Below are positions 33,759 through 44,941 of a stretch of DNA of 64,000 nucleotides, one piece after another. The position numbers and the translations under genes are program-made. This DNA is from Sequoia sempervirens (taxonomy: Eukaryota; Streptophyta; Pinopsida; Cupressales; Cupressaceae). The stretch covers positions 486,635,151 to 486,699,150 of the forward strand of contig VDFB02270651.1 of the NCBI GenBank assembly GCA_007258455.2, written 5' to 3'. The number at the start of each line of letters is the position of its first letter. Within the stretch, counting starts at the first letter, position 1. Below the pieces are notes generated by a model, which worked only from the letters and a program-made list of their open reading frames with translations, was not told the origin of the DNA and ran no database searches.

Positions 33759-34370
33759 CTGTCCCAACACCTTTTGAGTTGAGACACATGAAATACATTA
33801 TGGATTCTACTATTTGTCGATAGTTCCAACTTGTAGGTAACCTCTCCTGCCCTTCTTAAAATCTTGTATGGTCCATATAATCTAGGTTTAAGCTTATCAA
33901 CTCCACTTACCTTGATTGATGACTACTTATAGGGTTGTAACCTTTGAAAAACCAAGATCTTAACTTCAAATATCCTTTCAGTCCTTCTACTAGCATATAT
34001 CTTTTGTTGGTTTTGTGCTTGATGTAGATTATCTTTAAGTGTATTCATAATGTCCATATTTTGTTGCATAAAGTCTTTGGCCCCTATTACACAACTTCCT
34101 TGGAGGATTAAACTCCCAAATGAGGTTGCCTTATACCCATACAAGGCCTCGAAGGGATTCATCCCTATTAACATATGATGGGTTGTGTTATAACAAAGTT
34201 CCCTGAGGTGCAACCACTTGATCCAAGCATTTTGTTACCCTGTAACATAGTTCCTTAATTATCCTTCCAACCATTTGTTTACAATTTTTGTCTTCCCATC
34301 AATTTAGGGGTAGTAACTTGTACTTGGCATGAGTTTTGTTCCTACTAGTGAAAAGAGTTCTTGCCAAAAC
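33759..34370 (-). pseudogene. Integrase C-terminal half of the host chromovirus
   Basis: Frames just left of the copia insertion resume integrase at SFWQELFSLVGTKLM, then STSYYP (with a stop at the next Gln) and IDGKTKIVNKWLEG, the region of the catalytic Glu, which here reads Lys (TEIVN becomes TKIVN). The open frame 33923-34213 carries CYNTTHHMLIGMNPFEALYGY and a basic KIYASRR stretch. It then runs through [12 protein letters not shown] and [11 protein letters not shown] to the ACATG insertion site. Stops and the Lys substitution make it inactive. Confidence 0.85.
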
Positions 34371-34375
34371 AAGCT

Positions 34376-35964
34376 TGTTGAATGCACAAGACAACTGAGA
34401 GGGGGGTGTGGGTGAATCAGTTGTTCCTTAAAAATTCAAAACCCTTATACACATTCAGATTCTCATTCATTCATTAAACCCTTAAATTTGTTATGATGAT
34501 TTATCATGGAAAGCGAATAACTAAAATTGAAACAACACCATACACGAGAACACCTAATTTACCCTTAAATTTGTTAAGATGGGAAAAACCACGGTGAGGA
34601 TTAGGTCACATTATAAGTAATAACAACATCGATTACAAGGGCTCACTGCCATAAGATAAAAGAAGATAGAGAAGAAATTTTACATAGAGAAAACTATCTC
34701 AATGCAACAGAGAATCCACCACAATGTCACCAACACCCTCACAACCTGATTGAAAAATTGTAGACACCTTTTTCTCACTGCATCCAGTAATCTAACACAT
34801 GAAAGATCACACAACACTTATCAAATTTGTACTCTAACAATCTGCAATTCGCATCATACTTGTCTATCTCTTCTATCACCCAATCCCTCAACAACTCAAC
34901 TCTTATTTATACTGTCTTCAACCTTGAAACCTTTCTCCAAGGTCGGCTATGCACCTCAACTGTGAAAATTCAAATAAGGTCAACATCAAAACATTCCTGT
35001 GATGGAAAGGAATGAAGGCGGACCACAAAAATCCTTAGCTAGGACCTAAATCTATCATTACATGCCACACCACACTTCCACAAACAACTAAGCACCTTCG
35101 CAAGTAGTGTAAACACCAAGGTCGGTCGCTACCCATGTAAACACCATTAAGATTTTAAGTATACACTTCCTTTAATCTATCCATAACTCACAAACAAAAA
35201 ATATCACTTGAACACACTCTAGAATATTCCATAAACACTTTGAAATCTAAAAAACTCCTTCACAACTTTTACTTGAAGAATTTACACACCCAATACATCC
35301 AAACAACTCTGCCATACACTATCACTCAAGAAACATACTTCCTTAGCTCCAAACTATGAACAACTTCAACTGAAGAAAGATACCAACACTATCAACACTC
35401 CTTCAGATCTACAAGACTTGAAACATAATTGTGGACAAATGCAAAGTAGATACATTTCTCTTAGACACCTCTGCAATACACAACTCACACTTTGGTGAAC
35501 ACAACTTCTTCTATACAGAGATCTAGCACACCAAATTTTGGATACAACACCTTTAAACATCTCTGATCAACATATCTAAAGCACATAAGAAAATCTTCAA
35601 CCTAGAGGAAATGCAGAGCAACACAAGAACACAACCCTGCAACACAAAACATCACTGCAACACATTGTTTCTTCTTTTTATCAAATTTTCTCAAAAACAC
35701 TTGGAAACCAAGCACCAAAGACACATCCTCATCAACTACAGAACATCCTTAACCATAGACAGAATCTTATCAAAGCAACACTAGAGGTTGACACTAGTTT
35801 CTTACTAATGACAACATAATGCAACTAATCAAAGCATGAATAACATTAAATGCTCTCACAACAATCTCCCATAGTAATGATCTTCTTCCTCATACAATTG
35901 ACACCAATGACAGCACAAGCTTGTTGACATCAATGATAACACCAATCTACTCATACTTGCAACA
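34376..35964 (-). repeat. 3' LTR of the copia element
   Basis: 1,589 bp. About 34376-34434 and 34791-35964 align with the 5' LTR. The middle 355 bp does not align with the corresponding part of the other LTR. Confidence 0.92.
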
Positions 35965-35977
35965 ATGTCCCCCCTTT
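35965..35977 (-). other. Polypurine tract of the copia element
   Basis: The minus strand reads AAAGGGGGGACAT immediately before the 3' LTR start TGTTGCAAG. Confidence 0.88.
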
Positions 35978-36433
35978 GTCATTGATGGCAACACATGATG
36001 TGAAAAACCATCAAAGACACAACAGCTCTAAATATCAACTCTTCAAATTGCTTCTCCCCCTGAATAACTTATCTTTTCCACATGAATCTCTCTCCCTTAA
36101 CTTTCTTCTTTTTCACATGACTCTCTCTCCCCCTTTGACATCAATGGCAAAGGACAACAAAATTGTATCATTTATTCTCCCCTTTGACATCAATCAACCT
36201 TCTCACAACTGTTCTGCAACAATCTTTGCTTTATTACTTTGTACACTCCCCCTTAGGAGCACACACCAAACTGCACCAAATCAGCTACCACTACATAATG
36301 ACAACACACACCCTTCTGACTACAACAACCAACAATGTCACTACCTACTCCCCCTAAGAGGTAGCCACCAACATCAGTCTAGAACAAGTAATGAATCTTG
36401 AGATCCACTGGATTGATGCATCTCCTTGTGCAT

Positions 36434-37348
36434 CTAGTACAAGGAAGGAGGGGCAATAACCCCCAACTTCTCCTGGAGATACTCAAAAGTATCCTTAGGG
36501 AGAGCCTTAGTTAATATATAAGCAATATAATCCTTTGTAGGAACATATTCAATCTTTACTTCATTCTCCATAACCTTCTCTCTCATAAAGTGATATCGAA
36601 TTGATATATGCTTTGTTCTTGAATGCATTACCGGATTCTTTGAAATATTGATTGCACTTGTATTATCATAGAAGATAGAAATTGGTTCATCATAGACTAC
36701 TCTGATATCCTTTAATGTTTTCATCATCCATAACACTTGTGTGCAACAAGATGCTAATGTAATGTACTCAGCCTCTACAGTAGATAAAGAAGCTAAATCT
36801 TGTTTCTTACTTAGCCATGATACCAATCTACATTCAAGAAAGAATGCACCACCACTTGTGTTTTTCCTGTCATCTACACAACTAGCCCAATCTAAATCAG
36901 TGTAAGCACTCAAGGTGATATCATTATCCTTTGGATACCATAAGCCATGATCTAGAGTGCCCTTCAAGTATCTGAATATCCTTTTTAATGCTATAATATG
37001 TGATTCTCTAGGATCTTGTAATCTAGCCACAAGACAAATTGCATGCATGATATCTAGTCTAGTAGCAGTTAGATATAACAGTCCACCAATCATTGATTGG
37101 TACTTGCTCTAATCAACCTTAGGAGATTCATCATTCTTGCTCAACTTGCAACCAGTAACCATAGGAGTACATACCGGTTTAGAATCTTCCATTCCAAACT
37201 TCTTCAACATTTCTTTGACATACTTTGATTGTGAAATGAAAATGCCTTTATCTATTTGATTGATTTTTAGCCCAAGGAAGAAATTCATCTCCCCAAACAT
37301 AGACATCTCAAAATATTTCTGCATCTCTTCTACAAACTTCTTACACAT
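36434..37348 (-). pseudogene. Copia RNase H and end of reverse transcriptase
   Basis: The long open frame 36434-37093 is RNase H. Catalytic residues are visible: Asp in SAYTDLDWASC, Glu in SLSTVEAEYI and Asp in ISIFYDNTSAIN. It ends with HSRTKHISIRYHFMREKVM and YILTKALPK, the conserved C-terminus, and a natural stop near 36434. The frame 37109-37348 holds the RT end (EMSMFGEMNFFLGLKI and FISQSKYVKEMLKKFGM). A single in-frame stop near 37106 separates the two. This is the best preserved region of the copia element and implies fairly recent activity. Confidence 0.93.
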
Positions 37349-38040
37349 TTTTTAATTGCCTCCAAAAATTATGTCATCAACATATACAACCACAATCAAA
37401 ATTTGATCTTTTTCAATTTTAAAATAAAAATTACTATCTGTGATACCTTTTATTGAATCCTTGTTGTATCAAATACCTGTCCAACCTTGCATACCAAGCT
37501 TTGGGAGCTTGCTTCAGTCCATCTAATGCCTTTTTCAATTTGCAGACCATATCGGTTTGTCTGATAACTTAAATCCTTCTTGTTGTTCCATGTATACTTC
37601 TTCCAACTCTCCATTCAAAAAAGCAGACTTCACATCCACTTGATAAACTTTAAAATCCTTATGTATTGCAAAAGCCAAAAACATCTTGATAGTGTCCATT
37701 CTTTCCACTGGAGCAAATGTCTCCTCAAAATCTATTCCTTCAACTTGTGAGTAGCCTTTACATACAAGTCTTGCCTTGTTTCTTACCACTTCTCCATTCT
37801 CATTTATTTTGTTCTTAAACACCCATTTAGTTCCAATTATATTTGTGTTTGTAGGTCTTGGGACAAATTCCCAAGTCTGATTCTTCTCAATCTGCAATAG
37901 TTCTTCTTTCATAGTCTTTGTCCAATGTTCATCTTTGCATGCCTCAATTACTGTTTGAGGTTCAACTTCAAAAAGTAAACATAGATTTACCTCTTCTTTA
38001 GCAACTTTCCTTCTTGTCAATAAACCTTTTCTTTTGTCTC
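37349..38040 (-). pseudogene. Copia reverse transcriptase
   Basis: The frame 37535-38020 contains the N-terminal copia RT blocks: [20 protein letters not shown], then [20 protein letters not shown] and [18 protein letters not shown]. The catalytic YVDD box is read near 37370-37390 as VVYVDDIIFGG in another frame, with both aspartates intact. A frameshift or small indel near 37490-37540 breaks the polyprotein between [18 protein letters not shown] and the YVDD block. Order and wording are typical of plant Ty1/copia. Confidence 0.92.
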
Positions 38041-38100
38041 CAGTGATTTGTTTTTTAGAATGATTCTTCTACACATACTTAGGGGTTCTAGGGGTCTTTT

Positions 38101-39205
38101 TCAGAGCTTCTTCCTCTTCAATCTACATTTCCTTTTCCTTAGCTTTTTCTTCTTCGAGCTGCAAGTAGGCTCATCTACTTCATATCCATCTATCACCACT
38201 GAATTCTTCTGAAAATCTTCATCAACTTCGGCACTTGCACTCTCAACAATCTTTCTCAATCTCTTCTTGTAGCATTTGTAGGCTTTGCTTCTAGTAGAGT
38301 ATCCAAGGAAGATACCTTCATCAGACCTTGCATCAAACTTTCCCAAGTTTTCTTCATCTCTTTTGATGTAACATTTGCTTCCAAACACCTTGAAGTACTT
38401 GACTGCAGGAATCCTTCCATACCATAGCTCATAGGGAGTCTTAGTGCTGTTTTTTTTTGCTTGAACACGATTAAGTATGTAAACAACAGTATGAATTGCT
38501 TCTCTCCAATAGAATTTTGGTAGATTTTCTCCTTTCATCATAGTCTGTGTAGCTTCTTGAATAGTCATGTTTTTCCTTTCAACCACTCCATTTTGCTGAG
38601 TAGTTCTAGGGGAAAACAAGTTCCTCTTTATGCCATGATTCTCACAAAACATGTTAAATTCATTGGAGATGAATTCTCCACCTCTGTCAGACTCAAGCAC
38701 TTGATTTTCATATCCATTTCATTCTCAACCATGACTTTAAATTCTTTAAACTTGTCTAGAGCTTCAAATTTTTCTTTGAGAAAAGTAACCTAAGTCATTC
38801 TAGAATAATCATCAATCAAAAGCATGAAATACCTATCACCTTGAAGACTTCTTACTCTTGTAGCACCACAAAGAGCTGTATGCACCAACTCTAACAATCC
38901 GGTAGTAGATTGTTCTTTACCTTTGAAACTTCATGTTTGCTTTCCAATTTGACAATCCTTGCAGACAACATTGATAGGCTTTGTAATCTTTGGCAGATCT
39001 CTTACAAATTGAACTGAACCGATTCTACTACATTATCAAAATTGATGTGACACATTCTATTGTGCCATAGCCAACTTTCATTAATATAATTCATAAAGCA
39101 ATGACCATCAGCACCCTTAAGTTGATAAACATTTCCATCTGTCCTTCTAGTAGCAATCATAGTTCCAGACCCTTTTTTCATCTCACATCCATTATCCTGA
39201 AACAT
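38101..39205 (-). pseudogene. Copia integrase
   Basis: The open frame 38101-38700 starts at the second catalytic Asp, LESDRGGEFISNEF, and includes TTQQNGVVERKNMTI with the catalytic Glu, then PYELWYGRIPAVKYFKVFGS and EGIFLGYSTRSKAY. Upstream, 39002-39205 has ESWLWHNRMCHINFDN, the zinc-binding GAG-pre-integrase block. The first catalytic Asp region lies in the interrupted sequence 38701-39000. Later residues of the 38101 frame are Lys/Arg-rich. Frameshifts prevent one product. Confidence 0.92.
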
Positions 39206-39214
39206 AAGATTCTA

Positions 39215-39661
39215 TCATTTGTTCCACATTTGTCCAAGACTAAAGAGATTATGCCTTAAACCCTTGACATAGTAAACATTATTAGTATTATGCTTTCCAT
39301 CAAAACTAATTGAACCTATTCCACATATCTTAGCACCTGAATCATCACCAAATCTAACAAGTCCTCCATCATACTTTTCAATTCTAACAAACTTACTCTT
39401 GTCACCGGTCATATGGTTAGAGCATCCACTGTCAATGACCCAATAGTTCTTATCCTGTCTACCATGAAAAGTAGATACCAAAGTACCTTCATTCTTGTCC
39501 TTTCTCTCGGGAGGGTTGTCTTTCACACATCTCTCAAAGTTAGCAAAAACAAATTCATCTTTTAAAGCCATGAACAAGCATTCATCAACATCATCTCCAT
39601 AATCAGTTTCATCATAAAAAATACTTGCATCTTCTCTAACATAATAGCTTTTCTTAATCAT
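39215..39661 (-). pseudogene. Copia protease
   Basis: The frame has NYWVIDSGCSNHMTGDKSKF, the typical copia protease active site (DSGCS), followed by GGLVRFGDDSGAKICG and NNVYYVKGLRHNLFSLGQM, leading into the integrase. The active-site Asp-Ser-Gly is intact. An acidic stretch (YDETDYGDDVDECLFMALKD) precedes it. It overlaps the gag C-terminal frame by four bases, consistent with a slipped single polyprotein. Confidence 0.92.
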
Positions 39662-40193
39662 CTTACCTTTGTTCTCCTTTTTTTATCATTCACAACTCTG
39701 TTTGGACATCTTGACACATAGTGACCTATCTTTCCACAACTGAAACATTTGAAAGGAAACTTACCTTTGTACTTACCAGTACCCTTTTTTATCCTTCTCA
39801 CAAAATTAGCTTCCACATCATCAAGATCCTCATGATTTGATTCTTCAGTCTTCTCTGATTTTCTAGCCTTAAAAGCAGTCTCAACTGTTGCACCATTATT
39901 TGCACCAAATTCTCTCATTTCAAATGCAATTGGGGAGCCATACAACTGATCTCTAGTATATAAATCCAAATTTGCAAATTCCTCAATAGCAAAAACTTTA
40001 TGACTATATGCTTTAGGGAGAGTTCTGAGAATTTTCTTTACCACTTTTGATTCTTTGACCTTTCCACCAAGACCTTTAATGGAATTGACCACTTCATCTA
40101 CCCTCTGCATGTAGCTTGTAATATTTTCATCTTCAGACATTCGCAAGTTCTCAAATGTAATCTTTAGATTCTGCACCTTAGCTTGTTTAACCT
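39658..40193 (-). pseudogene. Copia gag, C-terminal part
   Basis: The frame reads QNLKITFENLRMSEDENITS and YMQRVDEVVNSIKGLGG, the retrotransposon gag (UBN2-type) helical domain, then the zinc knuckle CFSCGKIGHYVSRC (CX2CX4HX4C). It ends in a basic tail. Its 5' continuation is cut at 40193 by the 4.38-kb giant LTR. The frame resumes at 44578. Confidence 0.93.
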
Positions 40194-41341
40194 TGTTGGC
40201 GTTTTAATTCGCACCTCTGGAATGTAGATTAGAAACAGACAGCTATGCATAGATAAACTGCTCTTCAAATTAGGATGGGAAGCTCCCTCTTGCTGATTTT
40301 GCGAAAGAAAGTAAACTAAAACTAAGTTGCCTATCTTTTTGATCATCTAAGAGCACAAGGTTTATAAAACTCAGGCATCGTAGCTAACATTTTCTAATTT
40401 AGAACTTCAACTACGACTAACCTACGATAAAGACGTTTCTAATTTCTCAAGTAAATGTAGAGCAAGAGAATTAAAAATGAACAAGGTTTGATTCTCTGAC
40501 AAAATACTTAGATAAACTCTCCTTCCAACATACATCTACTTACTTTCAATGCAAACTGAAATTAAAGATCATATAAGCATAACACAATAAGCAAAAATAT
40601 GAAACATTATATCAAGGAAAAATAGGCTCAAGACTTTATTTCTCAAATCTCTAGAACAAAGATTACGCTAAACACATGCACAGAACAAGAACTTGCAGCT
40701 AAAAGAGAATTGCAAACTTGTTCTTACACAAAGAGAACAACTACATAACAACTTGCTAGCTAAAGAGGCTCAACAATTTGCTATCATAAGTATGATTGAA
40801 CAACACTGAATAACAATAGAAGGCACTAATAGGCTCAGCGTTTGTTATCACAAGCATGGTTGAAAATAAATGAGCAAGGCTGCTCTTATTTATAGACAAG
40901 CAGAGGAGAGGGAACCCTAAAATCTCCTTGCTTTTACAACTAAGGCTTGCTCAACAAGCAAGCTTTATTTCTAAAACTAAAAGAAGATAACATTTAACCA
41001 CCTAAGAAAGTAGGAAAAATAGGAAATGCCAACTATTACATTTTATCTTCTTTCTCTTCTTCAAAGAATAGATAAGAATTGTTCTGAGAATAGAAAAAAA
41101 GCGGAAAGAAAGTTGCTTTAAATCTTGATCACATTTGCTAAAAAGCTAGAAAATGTGTCCCTGTCAGGTGCATTAATACTATCAATAGCAAAGTTGCACT
41201 TTTCTAAGATCTCTTCACCATTTGCAATCAATCTCAGGAAATCTTCAACCTCATTGGCTGCTTTCTTTGCTGACATCATGGAAAATGTGACTTGGTAGAG
41301 TCTTATGTTTTTCTTTCATCCACTTTTGTGCAATCTTCTTG

Positions 41342-41725
41342 CTATATTTTCCTTGTGCATCTCCCACATTCTTCCATGGAGATAGTCACACTTTCAGGAC
41401 AAGGTGGAATTGAGAAGCATTTCTCAATCGCGTCTGGTTTCAGGCTGCAAATCACTCTGCCATCTACTAACTGAATCTCCCGAGTCACCAAATTGTAATG
41501 CTTGATGCAAACGATTACAAACTCTAAACTCTGCACTGAAATAAGAATGGATGTTGCTACGAGAAGTCCAGAGTGCCCTAGGTTTCTAATTGCAATGTTA
41601 CCTACATTCTCCAAAGCATGTAGGTCGAACACCCGCTTGATGTGATGCAAGTAAGTCTCATCTATTTTGATGAAGTTGTGGTATAGTATTGACTTGGTCT
41701 TGAAATCATTGGGAGTGTATTCCAT
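41342..41725 (-). CDS. Hypothetical 127-aa ORF inside the giant LTR
   Basis: An uninterrupted minus-strand frame of 127 codons, noticeably longer than others in this element. The product contains ETYLHHIKRVFDLHALENVG and NLVTREIQLVDGRVICSLKP, then DAIEKCFSIP. This loosely resembles uncharacterised N-terminal domains in plant LTR elements (a "DGR..FSLTPDAI" type block). That resemblance is from memory and uncertain. It lies upstream of the LTR TATA box, so it would be in U3. No signal peptide or membrane span. It may be a captured coding fragment or the relic of an element-encoded accessory protein. Confidence 0.35.
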   Translation of the reverse strand: MEYTPNDFKTKSILYHNFIKIDETYLHHIKRVFDLHALENVGNIAIRNLGHSGLLVATSILISVQSLEFVIVCIKHYNLVTREIQLVDGRVICSLKPDAIEKCFSIPPCPESVTISMEECGRCTRKI

Positions 41726-41749
41726 TCTGAAAGCCTTGAAGAATGAACA

Positions 41750-42440
41750 TAAACTCGCCTATGTTCAGACAAGTTTTGAGCAAATTTCTAAATTTGGAAT
41801 GTTGGGTTTTCTTCTTCAAACAGACAAAAAATTTCAAAAAAAATTTGAGATATGGGTTTTGTTCAAAATTTCATTACAAGAAGACCCAAATTGTCTGTTT
41901 TAGAAAATTTTGATTGTAGACTAAAAAAACAACAAACCCTAATTTCTTCAAATTTTTGCCAAAAAAAGCTGGCACCTGGGTTTTGTTCAGAAAATTTTTT
42001 GGAATGAACCCAGTTGATTAGATTTGAAAAATACTGAGGGCTAATTGAAAAAGCAGCAAACCCTAGAATCTGAAATTTTCTTAAAAAAAGTTGTGATCTA
42101 GGCTTTTGTTCAGAAGAATGTTTTAAGAGGACCCAGATGATCAAAACTTGAAAACTTTGATGATTTCTCTGACATGCAAGGAAAAAGTAGTTGCTGCAAC
42201 TTGAAAAATCTCTTCAAAAATTCTTCAAAATGATGAGCTAAGAAGACCCAGATCATTGAAAATTGAAAACTTTGACCTTCTTCAAAAATTTGATGTTCTG
42301 GATGAAAAAAAGCATGAAAAAGCAAGGTCTTATGTTGCTGCTTTGAAAACTAATGAAGAACTTTTGAAAAATCAGCAAGTTGAAATCTTGAATCTTGAAA
42401 AGAAAAAATCTGTGTTGCTGCCCCTCTTCAACTTCAATGC
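41750..42440 (-). repeat. Tandem array A in the giant LTR, period roughly 100-130 bp
   Basis: Units share TGGGTTTTGTTCAGAA (or variants), an AGAAGACCCAGATGATC-type core and GCAAACCCTA. Cores recur near 41850, 41975, 42110 and 42245. A related unit appears near 44395. Confidence 0.65.
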
Positions 42441-42599
42441 CACTTGAAAAGAATAATGAAAATTAAATGGCAAAGGCATCTTAAATAGATTTTAGGCTTG
42501 AGATAACTCTGATTTCTTTTGCTTTAATCCATGCAAACCCTAAAATCTTCTTGTTCATTGAATTTGGACATTTTCTTTCATCTTGAAGTTTTGAAATTT

Positions 42600-43990
42600 T
42601 GAAAATTTTGACTAAGGCATGGCATCTTGGGTGCCCTTCTTGGCTAGAGGTGCCAACATTCTCCAGACTTAGTCACTTTTTTAAAGTTTTCAACTTTTTC
42701 TCAATTTTGAACCTTGTTCGATCTGTGATCTCTGGCTTCTAGATTGATCTAATGGATGAGCTGAATGATTCATCACGAAGCTTGATCAAATCTGACAAGA
42801 TCATTTTGGAGGCACCTTTGGCTTAAAACTTTGTTTGGACCTTCAAAATCATGGGTGCCCATCTCCTTTTGGGGCGCCCAACTTCCTCAATGTTAGCCAT
42901 TTTTTTGTTCTTTATTCTCCATGTTTCCCTTTGATCTTCTGATGAAATCTCAATTTCAGGAACTAGACTGATTAGATCGGCTGGCTGACTGTTCCATTGG
43001 ATAGCTTGGCTAAATCTAACGAGGTGATCCTAGAGACTGCAACTATTGAAACTGCCATCTGAGGTCTCAAAACCCTAGGCGAGTAGACTTAACTCCTCTC
43101 TTTCAGATGATCTTACCATTTCGAATGATCTGGAGCTTCGATAGACTGATCACTGGACTCGTCGGATAGCTTGAAGGATTTCAAGAGGGATCTTTTGGGA
43201 GTTACATCTGCATAAAAGTTGATTTGAGGCATCAAAAGCTTGGGCGCCCCTAGCTAGCTGGGGCGCCCAACTTCACCAAAGTTAGAAATTTTTTGAGTTT
43301 TTTAACCTTTACTTTTGAATTCTTTGATTTTTCTTGTGTTTATCCCTTTGTTCTGCCTTCAACGTCTAATGACTGCCAACTCAGATTGGCGAGATGATGG
43401 TCTCGTTGGAAACTTTGATCAGTTTTGAGTAAGTCACATTGGAGGCTTCATTGGCAAGTTCATCCATTTAGGCCCTTATAAACTTGGGTGCCTCTCTCCT
43501 TCTGGGGCTCCCAACTCCTCCAGACTTAGCTTTTTTTCATCTAATTTTCATCTTCAAACTTGAACCTTCATTTTATACCTTCAGCTTGATCTGGATTTGT
43601 CAGTGATTGACAAGTCTGATGATCTGACAAAGACATCTACTACAAAGTTGATAGGATCCTGAAGAGATTGAGCTCATCTACAAACCCTAATTGCTGATTT
43701 TGACCTCTCAAAAGGCTGGGCACCTTGGGCGCCCAAAGTTCCCAAACTTAGAAATTTTTTTTAAGTTTTCATGGTTTGCCTTCTGTCTTCTAGTTGAAAC
43801 CTCCTCATTTAATCTTGAATTTCGAGTGACTGGTTGATCTGATGATTGCGCCGCTGAACTCACTATGGAACTGGGAAGAATCTAAACAACATTTCCTGGA
43901 AGCACGAACCCTAATTCCACCATCTGATGCCCTAAAAAGTTGGGCGCCTATCTCCTTCTAGGGCGCCCATGGCTAGCAAAGTTAGTCAAA
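42600..43990 (-). repeat. Tandem array B in the giant LTR, period about 185-245 bp
   Basis: Seven diverged units, each centred on a GGGCGCCCAACTT-like palindromic core near 42649, 42873, 43078 (degenerate), 43261, 43506, 43728 and 43962. The core is followed by an AAACTTAG element and a CTGATYGATCTGATG-like stretch. GGCGCC is self-complementary, so each unit can fold or form a palindromic binding site. Confidence 0.8.
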
Positions 43991-44577
43991 ATTTTGTAGT
44001 TTTCACCTTTCTCCTTCATTCTTCATGCACGCTCTCCATTTCATCTTCTGTTCAGTGCTTGAACATTGAATCTAACACCTGGCAGCTAACTGGCCTCCAT
44101 TGATGACTTTTTGGAGCTCTCGAAATGCTTTCTGAAATTGAAAAAGTAGATTAGACCCACTAGGGAAAAACTAATTGTTTCGTGATTCTGACTGCACCAA
44201 CCTGATGAGGAAGTATTTTCGAGCAATTAAAATTAGTTTGAACCCTAGAAGCCACATTTTCTATTTTTAGAAAAATTTACCAACGTCCGTTTCGAAAGAA
44301 ACCCAGAAAAATCTAGAAAAAGTTAACTATTTTTGGAGAGTTTATAAAAATAGCAATTTTCCTAAAAAGTAGGGATAAAAAACTGATATCTGGGTTTTAT
44401 AGATTTGGTCGCTCTGAGCAAACCTAGATCATTAGATTTTGAAAATTTCAAGTTTTTTACCCCTCATGCAAGACATACAAACCCCAATTTTTCCCTGTTT
44501 TGATAGTTTTCGCAAGACTTTTACTCATTTCTTCAAAATGCCTAAGTGTAGCAAAAAATTTAATCTGGGGTACAACA

Positions 44578-44880
44578 AACCTTATCTTCTCCTTCATAAA
44601 TGCTTTCCAACTTTGTCCAGATTTCTTTAGTAGTTTTTAGATCCATAACTTTCACTAATTCAGAATTTGTAGGACTACATAAGAGACCATACCTTGCTTT
44701 ACCATTGCATTCATAGGCCTTGATTTCAGCTTTAGTGCTTAGACCATTTGTAGGCATAGTATAATCATTTTGCACAGTCGTCCACATGTAAAATCCAAGA
44801 TAAACCAAATAACCTTCCATTCTTGTCTTCTAGAATGCATAGTTCATGCCATCAAATATGGGGATCTCCTTCTTGTGCAC
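44578..44880 (-). pseudogene. Copia gag, N-terminal part
   Basis: The minus-strand frame reads MEGYLVYLGFYMWTTVQNDY, then KAYECNGKARYGLLCSPTNS and TTKEIWTKLESIYEGEDKV, typical of the copia gag N-terminus. It joins at the target duplication to the frame at 40193. A stop just before the Met interrupts the upstream part (the IPIFDGMNYAF block near 44860), so the original start lies further upstream near 44885. The interruption by the giant LTR and the stop make gag inactive. Confidence 0.88.
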
Positions 44881-44927
44881 CATCCCATATCTACCTCAAG
44901 CGGTTAAGCTTTCTTCCAAGGAACCTT

Positions 44928-44939
44928 GCTTTGATACCA
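44928..44939 (-). other. Primer-binding site of the copia element
   Basis: The minus strand reads TGGTATCAAAGC (canonical TGGTATCAGAGC), two bases from the LTR end ...TTCAACA. Confidence 0.88.
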
Positions 44940-44941
44940 AT

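Larger units (their letters stand above)
40194..44577 (-). mobile_element. Giant solo LTR (4,384 bp) with internal tandem arrays
   Basis: Splits copia gag with a perfect 5-bp target duplication, AACCT (40189-40193 and 44578-44582). On the minus strand it begins TGTTGTACCCC and ends GCCAACA. A minus-strand TATA box in CTATAAATAAGAGC (40882-40895) lies 700 bp from the 3' end, as in an LTR. It has no primer site or polypurine tract and no internal pol domains, so a solo LTR is the simplest reading. Two tandem arrays and one 127-codon ORF lie inside. The start matches the element at 60138. Confidence 0.8.

Noticed and set aside
35976..36401. Plus-strand 141-codon frame next to the copia LTR
   Set aside because: It is antisense to the noncoding region between the copia RNase H stop and the polypurine tract. 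The Ser/Pro/Thr-rich, His-rich translation comes from low-complexity DNA.
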